DNA from: Pseudomonas corrugata
Lineage (GTDB): Bacteria; Pseudomonadota; Gammaproteobacteria; Pseudomonadales; Pseudomonadaceae
DNA: 64,000 nucleotides
Reading direction: 5' to 3'
Assembly (NCBI RefSeq): GCF_001269905.1
Contig: NZ_LHVK01000004.1
Coordinates: 186,001 to 250,000, forward strand
The number at the start of each line of letters is the position of its first letter. Positions within the stretch are counted from its first letter, which is position 1. Position numbers and translations under genes: made by a program. The notes beneath the pieces are model-generated. The model was not told where the DNA came from and did no database searches. It worked only from the letters and a program-made list of their open reading frames with translations. Shown piece by piece: positions 36,240-44,111 of this stretch.

Positions 36240-37979
36240 TTATTGTGCGAGGGCAGCCATCAACCGGCCCTTGACCGCACGGCAATCTGTTTTGTTCTCA
36301 AATACGCTGCGAGCTTGCTTATTCCATTGGACTGACTGGACGACATGAACAAGACGCTCAGCCACCCTGTCAATCTCACGGGAAACAGCTGTCAGCTCAT
36401 CTTGGGTCAAGGCTAAGGTGGGCCCATTCTGCAATTGGAGCCGGATGAAGATGACATGCAAAATGAGCCAAACACCATGAGTAAGAATTTCTTTGGCCGA
36501 GAGTGTGCCCGTTGGAAGTCTACTTGGATCACTTTCAGTGCCGGCGCGACCGCGTACATTCTCGATCACCAATCGCCCAGTTTGCGCAATGCGCCACATT
36601 TGTCGAGAAGTGAGTGAATCAGCGAACAGTTTTTCGTAGGAGTGACGTAGCGGATCTGTGGCGCCCACCAGTCCCTCGCGCCCAAATAGCTTCTTTCTAT
36701 CAGTCTTGGCCGCAACTACATAATCCTGCCAGTCGGCAGTGCCAACGGTACAGGCTAAAAATGGCGCGAGCTCTCGCACGCTAAAGCAGCTGGAGGATGG
36801 CGGCGGATCATCCTGTCCCAGCTTAACCAAATAGGTTATCCCGGCCATTTTTAAAGTGTGCTGCCACATGGCCTGTTTCTCATCGAGCGCCGCGAAGTCC
36901 TCCAGATCAACAGCATTCTGACGATTGCGAGACTGAGTGACACGCTCGCCAAAGTCATCAGGCGCGTTGGCGAGACACACAAACGTCGCCATAACGGAGG
37001 CAGGGTTAGCGTCGTAGTGAGCTAGTGGCTCCTTGGCTATCGCACCAACTGTCTGCGCCCCGTTGATTATCGATAATCCTCGAACGCGAAATTTGCCGCG
37101 ATGCCGGTGCGGATCGAGTGGAATTAGCTCCTTGATGGTGTGACAAAGAAAGGTGACACCATTGTTAAAGTAGAAGAAGTGCTCAGCCTCTTGTTGAAGA
37201 GTTTCGCTCAACCCTACGTTTACCGAAGTCGTACCCTTGAAATGACGAATATTTCGGTCAACAAGCTGTTCTTTATGATCAGCCCAAAGCTCAGCGAGCC
37301 GTTTCGCATCCATACGACCATAGAATGCCTTATAGGGCACCTGAGTGTGACCGAAATCATTTAATACAATGTCTGCCTCTATAGGCTGGGCTGAGACTCC
37401 GTTCAAATGCAAGTCATGCAGGGTTCCTAGTCCATAGGCATAACAGCGAACAAACCCCGGATTCGTTCCATTGAAAGAACGCTCTAGGTCAGCGAAGATT
37501 TCGCGTCGATCATCGGACACGGCAGTGCCGGAATAGGCCAGGATTACCTTGACCTTACAGACTCCACTGTCCAGCGCACTGATAATAGCCGCCTGGCGGC
37601 TTTGTAAGGCGCTGTTGAAGCGTGTCCAGCGCCCCTGAAGAAGATCGGATACACCATCTCGGAATTTGGATACGTCGCCAAGATCCGGCTCACCTACTCC
37701 AGAGGCTTTGTATTTGGATTGAACAAGCCAGATTGTCTGATCCGACGACACAAATACCGAGTCGATACCATGATCCAGGCCACCATCAATACTTGCCGCC
37801 ACGGCATCAATAACCGAAGCGCCAGCATCTTCATGAAGGACAAATGCCGCAAGCGCCTTGGACAAAAAGTTGCTACGCCGAGAATCAGCAGTAGTTCCCG
37901 TCCCGGTAATGTGAGTCGAATAGTCTTCGTCAAATTTTCGACACAGCAGATCAAGCTCAAGTGGTCTAACTGTTGCCAT
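36240..37979 (-). CDS. AIPR-family abortive-infection protein with N-terminal nuclease motif
   Basis: Encodes 579 residues. The AIPR core is clear: HFFYFNNGVTFLCHTI, GLSIINGAQTVGAI, and SRNRQNAVDLEDFAALDEKQ. Nearer the N-terminus, HGIDSVFV ... IWLVQSKYK (D73, Q87-K89) fits a PD-(D/E)xK fold of the QxK kind, as in Mrr-like nucleases. AIPR proteins give abortive phage resistance. The start at 37979 was chosen because its ATG shares a base with the helicase stop (TAATG) and GGGAG is upstream; the longer frame (37994) lies inside the helicase gene. Nuclease activity is inferred. Confidence 0.88.
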   Translation of the reverse strand: MATVRPLELDLLCRKFDEDYSTHITGTGTTADSRRSNFLSKALAAFVLHEDAGASVIDAVAASIDGGLDHGIDSVFVSSDQTIWLVQSKYKASGVGEPDLGDVSKFRDGVSDLLQGRWTRFNSALQSRQAAIISALDSGVCKVKVILAYSGTAVSDDRREIFADLERSFNGTNPGFVRCYAYGLGTLHDLHLNGVSAQPIEADIVLNDFGHTQVPYKAFYGRMDAKRLAELWADHKEQLVDRNIRHFKGTTSVNVGLSETLQQEAEHFFYFNNGVTFLCHTIKELIPLDPHRHRGKFRVRGLSIINGAQTVGAIAKEPLAHYDANPASVMATFVCLANAPDDFGERVTQSRNRQNAVDLEDFAALDEKQAMWQHTLKMAGITYLVKLGQDDPPPSSSCFSVRELAPFLACTVGTADWQDYVVAAKTDRKKLFGREGLVGATDPLRHSYEKLFADSLTSRQMWRIAQTGRLVIENVRGRAGTESDPSRLPTGTLSAKEILTHGVWLILHVIFIRLQLQNGPTLALTQDELTAVSREIDRVAERLVHVVQSVQWNKQARSVFENKTDCRAVKGRLMAALAQ

Positions 37980-40888
37980 TACACCAACTCCCACTCGATG
38001 ATGAAAAGTACTCGCTCTTCGACCTGTTGCTTGAGTTGCACCTCCAGCTGGTTGATGAGGTCATTGCGATGGGCCTCGATCTCGTCCTGCCGAGCAAACA
38101 GCTCCCTTCGCAGCTTGCTGCGCCTGCCCTCCAATTCTCGTTGTTTTTTCTGCCACGATAACTTTTCTTCGAGTGTTGGAGAGGTCGCTGCGGTGCGGCG
38201 CACCTCCTTAATCTCCCGATCAACTTCCTTGATTTCCTGCTCAAGCCCGAGTTTAAGATCATCTGCCCAAGAATCGAGCTTTTGAACTTCCTGCTCAAAG
38301 TAACCTAGGTTGCGCTGCTTGATCTCCCGTAGAAGCAAATTCTTGCGTGCAACCACATCCGCCGCCAGTTCCACTGGCGTATCCGAGGATGCGACATCAT
38401 TTACTTGGGCGGGCAGGCGCAACAGTTTTTCTGGATCGTCTTCCGGCAGTCGCTCGCCGGCCTTGGTGCAAGCCGCAACGATTAGATGCTGCTCTTGATT
38501 ATCTAATGCATCCACGCTTAGCAGCGTGAGGGAAAGCCAACCGCTCTGGCCCCGCCATTTTTCGAGCGTGCTGATTCTGTTGCCGTAGGCGGCATAGTCA
38601 AAACTGAGACGATTAGGAGCTTGTAGGCTCCGACTTTTGGCTTGTTCAATGGCCCATTCCGCCAGCGGATGGCCAATGCGATACAGATGCGCATCACCAC
38701 TGCGGCGAGGTAGCTCGTAGCGACCTAGAACAACGGCAGGCCCCTCGTGTCTAGCTTGCTGATCAAGACCTCCAGGCAAGCTATGCAATACAAAGTCATT
38801 GATTTCCGCCAGCCCCTCAAAGTGAGCATGACCTTGCAGTTCCGTCCGACTTAGATCCATCAACAGGCGTTCGTATTTGTTGAGAACGGTTTGACTGTCT
38901 CGGTTACGGATACGCAGTTTTTCCTGAACCTCTTCGTCAAAGTTCTCCAAGAGAATCTGACGAGTTTTAACCATCGCTTCGTCGATCTCACTGGCAAGTT
39001 CTTTCTGAAGCGCTGCGAAGCTGGTGCGAATTTCTTCCGGTTCCCGGCAGCTCTGGTAGATTGCGGCTATCCGCCTCTCGAAATCCACGCCTGAGCCGAT
39101 GGCACCTAAAACTTCATCACTGGCGCCAAAGACACCCTCAAATAGCTTGAATTTCTGCGACAACAATTCATATACGCGCGCATCCGCCTCGTTACTACGG
39201 TCTACGAAATTGACCACGACCACATCGTGCTTCTGCCCATAACGGTGGCACCGGCCTATGCGCTGCTCAATCCGCTGCGGATTCCAAGGTAGGTCATAAT
39301 TGATAACCAACGAGCAGAACTGCAGGTTAATACCTTCTGCGCCTGCCTCTGTGGCAATCATGACCGTACCTCGTTCCTTGAAGTGCTCTACCAGAGCAGC
39401 ACGGATGTCAGCAGTCTTGGAGCCAGTAATACGATCACTGCCTGCATGCCGCTTGAGCCAATCCCTATAGATGACCTGAGCTGCTGCATCGCTGTTAGTC
39501 CCATTGAAAAGCACGATGCCGTCGCCGTAGGGGGTCTCGGACAACACAGAAAGTAGGTAGTCTTGGGTTCGTTTGGACTCGGTAAATATCAGGGCTTTCT
39601 TCGCAGCCCCCAAGCGTTCCAGTTCGACGAAAGCCTTGTCCAATGCGGTCAACAAAGCCTGCCCTTTGGCATTTTGGCGAATATTTGTCGCGAGCACCTT
39701 GAAGTGCCTTAGCTCAGCCACCTCGTCGGCAAGAGCTTCTCGCTCACTTGTGCCAACATTTAATGAGGCATCACGATCCGCGTATCCGCTCCACTCATCG
39801 ACGGTTTCATCTAAGGATTCGTAGTCATCGTCTAAGGCATCAACCAGGTCTGGAACCTCCAGAGACTCATCCAGCTTGCCTTGAAGACGGTTAGCCATGG
39901 TCTCCAACGCACCGGCGATAGCATGACTTGAAGAGGCCAGTAGCTTCCACAGCACCAGCGAGATCAGTTGGCGCTGGCCTTCTGGTAGGGCCTTCAGGTT
40001 GGGGCGCCGCAGATAGTCGGCGACCAATGAGGAAAGCTTCTGCTCTTCCACGCTGGGTGTGAATTCTTCAAGTATGGCGATCCGGGCCGTGTAGGGCACA
40101 TATTGCTGTACCTGCCGGCGCAGGGTGCGTTTGCACACGGTTGCGAGGCGCTCACGCAGATTTCGTGCGGCCTGCTCGGTGCGTACAGTGGAGAACTGCA
40201 TGCGAAAGCTATCAAGATCGCCGAATACGCGCTCATCAATCATGCTTACTAGGCCAAACAGCTCCAGCAACGAGTTTTGCAACGGCGTGGCGGTTAGCAG
40301 AACCTTGGCATGGACATGTTCAAGCGCATCGCGAATCGTACGAGCAATAACATTGTCAGGCTTGTAGACATTACGCAGACGGTGAGCTTCATCCATCACC
40401 ACCAGATCCCACTGGATGCGCTTGAGATCGTCCGCTTTGCTCTTCGCGAACTGGTAGGAGCAAATGACCGGGCCATCCGTGTACAGAAAGGGCTGCGAGA
40501 CACCGCTCTTACGTAGGGCATTAAAGCTTTTCGCTTCGAGAATAAGCCCCTGGAGATTGAACTTGTCCTGCAGCTCTTGATGCCATTGCTTGCGCAGATT
40601 TGCTGGCGCAATGATGAGAATCTTCCGACGTCTTTCGGCCCAATGCTGAGAGATGACCAGCCCAGCTTCAATGGTTTTACCTAGACCTACTTCATCCGCT
40701 AGGATCACGCCGCGCGATAGTGGATTGCGGCACGCAAAAAGTGCAGCTTCTACCTGATGAGGGTTCAAATCCACCTGGGAGTCCACCAGGGCCCCAGCCA
40801 AGGACTCAACGCTACCGCTGGCGGCTCTACGGGTGAGCTGCCACGCAATGTATTGGCTCTGCTGAGGTGTCAGAAGGGAATTTCTCAT
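37979..40888 (-). CDS. SNF2-family (HepA-like) helicase/translocase of the defence operon
   Basis: Encodes 969 residues. The SNF2 motor has motif I DEVGLGKT (65-72), motif II VMDEAHRLRN, motif III LLTATPLQNS and motif VI RIEQRIGRCHRYGQ. The C-terminal 250 residues include a long coiled coil (from about 835: ARKNLLLREIKQRNL ... EIKEVDREIKEVR) that could bind partners. Similar SNF2 helicases sit in defence loci such as DISARM (DrmD), but DrmA, DrmB and DrmC are absent here. It overlaps the HTH gene (ATGA) and the AIPR gene (TAATG). Confidence 0.9.
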   Translation of the reverse strand: MRNSLLTPQQSQYIAWQLTRRAASGSVESLAGALVDSQVDLNPHQVEAALFACRNPLSRGVILADEVGLGKTIEAGLVISQHWAERRRKILIIAPANLRKQWHQELQDKFNLQGLILEAKSFNALRKSGVSQPFLYTDGPVICSYQFAKSKADDLKRIQWDLVVMDEAHRLRNVYKPDNVIARTIRDALEHVHAKVLLTATPLQNSLLELFGLVSMIDERVFGDLDSFRMQFSTVRTEQAARNLRERLATVCKRTLRRQVQQYVPYTARIAILEEFTPSVEEQKLSSLVADYLRRPNLKALPEGQRQLISLVLWKLLASSSHAIAGALETMANRLQGKLDESLEVPDLVDALDDDYESLDETVDEWSGYADRDASLNVGTSEREALADEVAELRHFKVLATNIRQNAKGQALLTALDKAFVELERLGAAKKALIFTESKRTQDYLLSVLSETPYGDGIVLFNGTNSDAAAQVIYRDWLKRHAGSDRITGSKTADIRAALVEHFKERGTVMIATEAGAEGINLQFCSLVINYDLPWNPQRIEQRIGRCHRYGQKHDVVVVNFVDRSNEADARVYELLSQKFKLFEGVFGASDEVLGAIGSGVDFERRIAAIYQSCREPEEIRTSFAALQKELASEIDEAMVKTRQILLENFDEEVQEKLRIRNRDSQTVLNKYERLLMDLSRTELQGHAHFEGLAEINDFVLHSLPGGLDQQARHEGPAVVLGRYELPRRSGDAHLYRIGHPLAEWAIEQAKSRSLQAPNRLSFDYAAYGNRISTLEKWRGQSGWLSLTLLSVDALDNQEQHLIVAACTKAGERLPEDDPEKLLRLPAQVNDVASSDTPVELAADVVARKNLLLREIKQRNLGYFEQEVQKLDSWADDLKLGLEQEIKEVDREIKEVRRTAATSPTLEEKLSWQKKQRELEGRRSKLRRELFARQDEIEAHRNDLINQLEVQLKQQVEERVLFIIEWELV

Positions 40889-41082
40889 TCACTTTTTTCC
40901 TTATGACCCTTGATCCGCTCGGCGATCCAAAGATCCAACTCTTGACGCCGAAAGCGCCACGTCCCCCCAAACTTGAATGCGGGAATTCCACCTTTTTGAG
41001 CCAGACGATAGATTGTGCGCTTCCCTGCCTTGAGGTAATCGGCCACTTCGTCAAGCGTCAGGATGTCACTTTCTAAATTCAT
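40885..41082 (-). CDS. Excisionase-like helix-turn-helix protein heading the defence operon
   Basis: Encodes 65 residues. ILTLDEVADYLKAGKRTIYRLAQKGGIPAFKFGGTWRFRRQELDLWI is a MerR/AlpA-like helix-turn-helix domain seen in excisionases and phage regulators. The ATG at 41082 is the first in the frame; a TTG at 41118 is less likely. Its stop overlaps the helicase start (ATGA), so it is cotranslated with the defence genes and is probably an operon regulator or DNA-targeting subunit and not an excisionase for the island. Confidence 0.82.
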   Translation of the reverse strand: MNLESDILTLDEVADYLKAGKRTIYRLAQKGGIPAFKFGGTWRFRRQELDLWIAERIKGHKEKSE

Positions 41083-41266
41083 CTTTGTGGTAAGCCAATA
41101 GCGGTCATTGTTTGCCAAGTCTGGCCAATACTAACCATCCAGGGAAAACAAGCCCAGCATAAATGCTCCAGCCACCAAATTTGAGGTTACGATTCACAGC
41201 CTCATTGGCCTGCACGGGGGGCGCTTCAACGCCTTCAGTACTACCCGCAATGAAGCGAAATGCTGC

Positions 41267-41482
41267 TCACGTGATGACCCCATGCATCAAGCGTCCAATC
41301 AAGTCGAAAACGGCTTCGATTTCAACCTGAGTACCGAGCATGTCGACAGGCGATTTTGAGCCCAGACCAAGAACTGGAGAGACCATCCATTTCCTCGCAG
41401 CCTGAAGATCGCCGTCGAAGAGTTGTCCGGCCAAACGAGTTATTTGCTCTAGGTTCTCCTCGACGCTAATGCTGTTTTCCAT
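41267..41482 (-). CDS. Second lone MbcA/ParS/Xre-type toxin-binding domain protein
   Basis: Encodes 71 residues. LAGQLFDGDLQAARKWMVSP, then LGSKSPVDMLG and LIGRLMHGVIT fit the DUF2384 toxin-binding domain, more diverged than the protein at 26822. No helix-turn-helix is present and no RES-type toxin is found nearby. It lies upstream of the defence operon, same strand, with 184 bp between. A non-regulatory binding or antitoxin role is possible. Confidence 0.7.
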   Translation of the reverse strand: MENSISVEENLEQITRLAGQLFDGDLQAARKWMVSPVLGLGSKSPVDMLGTQVEIEAVFDLIGRLMHGVIT

Positions 41483-41606
41483 ACGATGTAGAACCTCAGG
41501 TTGTCATCAGCCGGCACAACATGTTGCGCCGCTGATTGTTGCTCGCTATCTGTGGTAACTGTGCGCCCGCAATGCTTGATAGCGACCCTCTCGAATAAAC
41601 CCCACG

Positions 41607-42026
41607 CTACACAAGTCCGACTGCGTCCCGGCGTAGTGAAAGAACAGCGTCGAGGCTAGCGGATTTCCGAAATCCACGTCCCGCTAAAATATAGAGTGTA
41701 TTTCGTGTTTCAAAGAAACAATTTCTAAATGAAACTTTGTAAGTGCTCAGCACCCAATTTCCCGCTGAAAACCTCCCCCTGCTGTCATGGATAATATTGG
41801 CAGCATAAAGCACGCTGGGATGCATTCCCAACTGCTCAATTTCATGCGTCTTCTTTGCGGACATCAGCACATCTATAATCATCCACTGCCGCACGACGCA
41901 ATAGGGTTTATTTACATATCTACTCGCAGCAAACTCAATGAGTTCTACATCAGAGAGATCAGCCCCCGGCATCACTTCTGCAGATCCGTACAGCAACTCA
42001 CCGAGCTCGTCTAAATCTGAATGCAT
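41607..42026 (-). CDS. Hypothetical protein, DUF6957-like
   Basis: Encodes 139 residues. An acidic N-terminus (MHSDLDELGELLYGSAEVMPGADL) is followed by VVRQWMIIDVLMSAKK and the motif HDSRGRFSAGNWVLSTYKVSF and ETRNTLYILAGRGFRK. I associate these motifs with DUF6957, from memory only. The DSRGRF-x2-G motif recurs in the next gene (42170-42460), so the two are related. Lower GC than the core. Function unknown. Confidence 0.65.
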   Translation of the reverse strand: MHSDLDELGELLYGSAEVMPGADLSDVELIEFAASRYVNKPYCVVRQWMIIDVLMSAKKTHEIEQLGMHPSVLYAANIIHDSRGRFSAGNWVLSTYKVSFRNCFFETRNTLYILAGRGFRKSASLDAVLSLRRDAVGLV

Positions 42027-42169
42027 GGTTGATTAATTATCCTATTACTTTGCTATAACGCCAATGACTTCCCAGGAAGTAAATGGAATCCTAAGTTTAA
42101 AATTTTTGCCTTAGTTTAAGATGCTTAACGTAGGCATTGACAAAGGTATATTGACCCAGTAAACGTCAC

Positions 42170-42460
42170 TCAATGATAAGTCCGCCTGGTATGGAGACTA
42201 CCTCCCTGAGCCTGCCAGCTAACGATGACGTAGACACTTCCAGTAATCGTCTGCACTACTGGATACCCCATTAACGATACTGCGCCCCGTAACGCAGATG
42301 TATGAATAGCCGACCCGTCAGCAAAACGGCCACGACTATCGCAATACACGATACCTATGATAACGGGAGGGCTGTAGACAGCATCGAAGAGATAACCTGT
42401 TATCGGAATACCAAAATCTAGTTCCATGGCATTCTGAATGCCCATGGGAATACCGTTCAT
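42170..42460 (-). CDS. Small hypothetical protein sharing the DSRGRF motif
   Basis: Encodes 96 residues. YCDSRGRFADGSAIHTSALRG parallels the motif of the 139-residue neighbour, then SVYVIVSWQ. It resembles a short paralogue lacking the acidic N-terminus. Function unknown; no partner gene is evident. Confidence 0.6.
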   Translation of the reverse strand: MNGIPMGIQNAMELDFGIPITGYLFDAVYSPPVIIGIVYCDSRGRFADGSAIHTSALRGAVSLMGYPVVQTITGSVYVIVSWQAQGGSLHTRRTYH

Positions 42461-42569
42461 GCAAAGTGCCCTTGGTCGAATTTTATGAACACAAGTGCCC
42501 TCTTCATCTATTAGAAGGCAATTCGATGAATAAATAGCGTGTAGCGATCCTACCTAAACGGGACAGTTG

Positions 42570-43304
42570 TTAGATTTCTAACAGCAAGCTCTCGGTGAAT
42601 CCCGTCTCCTCCCTTGGATACCCCTTGGGGTTAGAAATCACTCTCGCCCCCTTAAACTTAAGATCTACCGCGTGGTGGGTATGGCCAAAGATCCACAGGT
42701 CTATTTCGTTGTCGAAGAGCGGCGACCAGTCGTTTGCGTAAGCAGCATCCAGGTGTGTCCCCTGCTCGTCGACGTCGAGGCAGCTCATGAGAGGAGCATG
42801 GTGAGTGACTACCACGGTTTTGCCGTCAAACTGTTTCGCGAGCTCCTGACTTAACCACTTATGGGCAATCTTGTTTCGGCTGACGAGGTCGTCAGGCCGC
42901 AGGCGTCGAAAATTTGTACCAGCACGAATTGCCCGGAAATCGTTCATCCGATCCCAACACAACCTCGTGGCCGCTACGGCGTTCCCGGTCGAGCTGTAAC
43001 CTGTCCATGAGGTCGTGCAAAGAAAACGCGTTTGTTTCCAAATCAGAGCCTCGTTGTCTAGGACGTGCACGTGCGAAGCTGCAGCTTCTCTCATTTTTCG
43101 AAGAGTATGGTCAATGTGTCCTCCATAGAATTCGTGATTGCCGCTCACATAAATCACAGGGCAAGTGAAAACCTCATTCGCCCATTTCACTCCACGAGTC
43201 TTTGTATCGATATCGCCAGCGAGGACGACCAGGTCGGCGCCAGATGGCGGCGGGTTGAACAAGGAAAATTCGTTATGGAGGTCTGAGTAAATTTGAATCT
43301 TCAT
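42570..43304 (-). CDS. Metallophosphoesterase
   Basis: Encodes 244 residues of the calcineurin-like phosphoesterase family with all metal motifs: YSDLHNE (DxH), VVLAGDID (GDxx), VSGNHEFYGGH (GNHE), VVTHHAP (His) and FGHTHHAVD (GHxH). Substrates of such stand-alone proteins are usually nucleotides or phosphoesters and cannot be told here. The start at 43304 begins exactly at the fold (MKIQIYSDLH). It is divergent from the regulator gene at 43431. Confidence 0.88.
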   Translation of the reverse strand: MKIQIYSDLHNEFSLFNPPPSGADLVVLAGDIDTKTRGVKWANEVFTCPVIYVSGNHEFYGGHIDHTLRKMREAAASHVHVLDNEALIWKQTRFLCTTSWTGYSSTGNAVAATRLCWDRMNDFRAIRAGTNFRRLRPDDLVSRNKIAHKWLSQELAKQFDGKTVVVTHHAPLMSCLDVDEQGTHLDAAYANDWSPLFDNEIDLWIFGHTHHAVDLKFKGARVISNPKGYPREETGFTESLLLEI

Positions 43305-43430
43305 CGTCGGCGATAAGCTCGGTTTAGCCCTATATTGACATTGGTAGAAATGCCGAATGCCATCAGGTGGCCGACGACTCGGAGGGTGCTTCCATTTCGG
43401 GAGAAATCTCAAGAAGGTTCCAATAAATGC

Positions 43431-43961
43431 ATGTTACTACATTTATCGGAACATCGACAGTGTGGCCTTATCCTCGCTTTTGAGGACAACCGTGTGCTGA
43501 CAGATGAGGTCGCTGCGGCGATCAGAACGATCCGCACAAAACGCGGGGCTGGTTATGAAGACCTGGCCGATGTGAGCGTGCAGCGAAGCATCAGCGCGCT
43601 TGAACAGGGCGATGTCAATATCACGCTGGCAAGATTAGCAGAGCTTGCACAAGCCCTAGAATTCGACCTAGTCGCCCTACTTGCTCTTTGCGTTTCTCTG
43701 CAGAAATCCGAGCCCCCCGAAGCGACCCTGCGACGGGCTAGTGCCGAGATCGCGTCCTTCTCATCTAAAGGTGGCATTGAGCTTCTAAACACCCACATTG
43801 TCGATAGCAAGCTGGTACAGCGGTCACGCGGAAAACCCGGCAATACCTCAAATGCTGCAGCGGTCAAAAAACTCAAGGACGCGGGCTACAGCCAAGCAGA
43901 CGCGGTGAAACAGTTGGGACTGGCCAAATCTACGGTGCATCGTTACTGGCAGAAAGCCTAG
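43431..43961 (+). CDS. XRE-type transcriptional regulator with a second C-terminal HTH
   Basis: Encodes up to 176 residues. The first helix-turn-helix is AIRTIRTKRGAGYEDLADVS ... ITLARLAELAQALEFDLVALL (XRE-like). The second, near the end, is KKLKDAGYSQADAVKQLGLAKSTVHRYWQKA (resolvase/homeodomain-like). A GTG at 43494 with GAGG eight bases upstream is an alternative start and fits the first domain closely. It diverges from the metallophosphoesterase gene and may control it or the island. Confidence 0.75.
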   Translation: MLLHLSEHRQCGLILAFEDNRVLTDEVAAAIRTIRTKRGAGYEDLADVSVQRSISALEQGDVNITLARLAELAQALEFDLVALLALCVSLQKSEPPEATLRRASAEIASFSSKGGIELLNTHIVDSKLVQRSRGKPGNTSNAAAVKKLKDAGYSQADAVKQLGLAKSTVHRYWQKA

Positions 43962-44111
43962 GCCGAGTTGCCCAAAAATCGCACTAACTTTCATTGTCGG
44001 CTCATGCATCGATCAGGGCGTTGCATTGGGCAATCATTCAGCTACTCAGATTCCCAAAGTCAACGTGAGCAGACACAGGCGTAGGAAGAAGTGCTTGCAA
44101 CGACCACATTA

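Noticed and set aside
31600..41082. Assignment of the operon to DISARM, BREX or MADS
   Set aside because: DISARM needs DrmA/DrmB/DrmC and BREX needs PglZ/BrxC; none is present. MADS has kinase and other genes not seen here. Only single-gene resemblance (SNF2, methyltransferase) remains.
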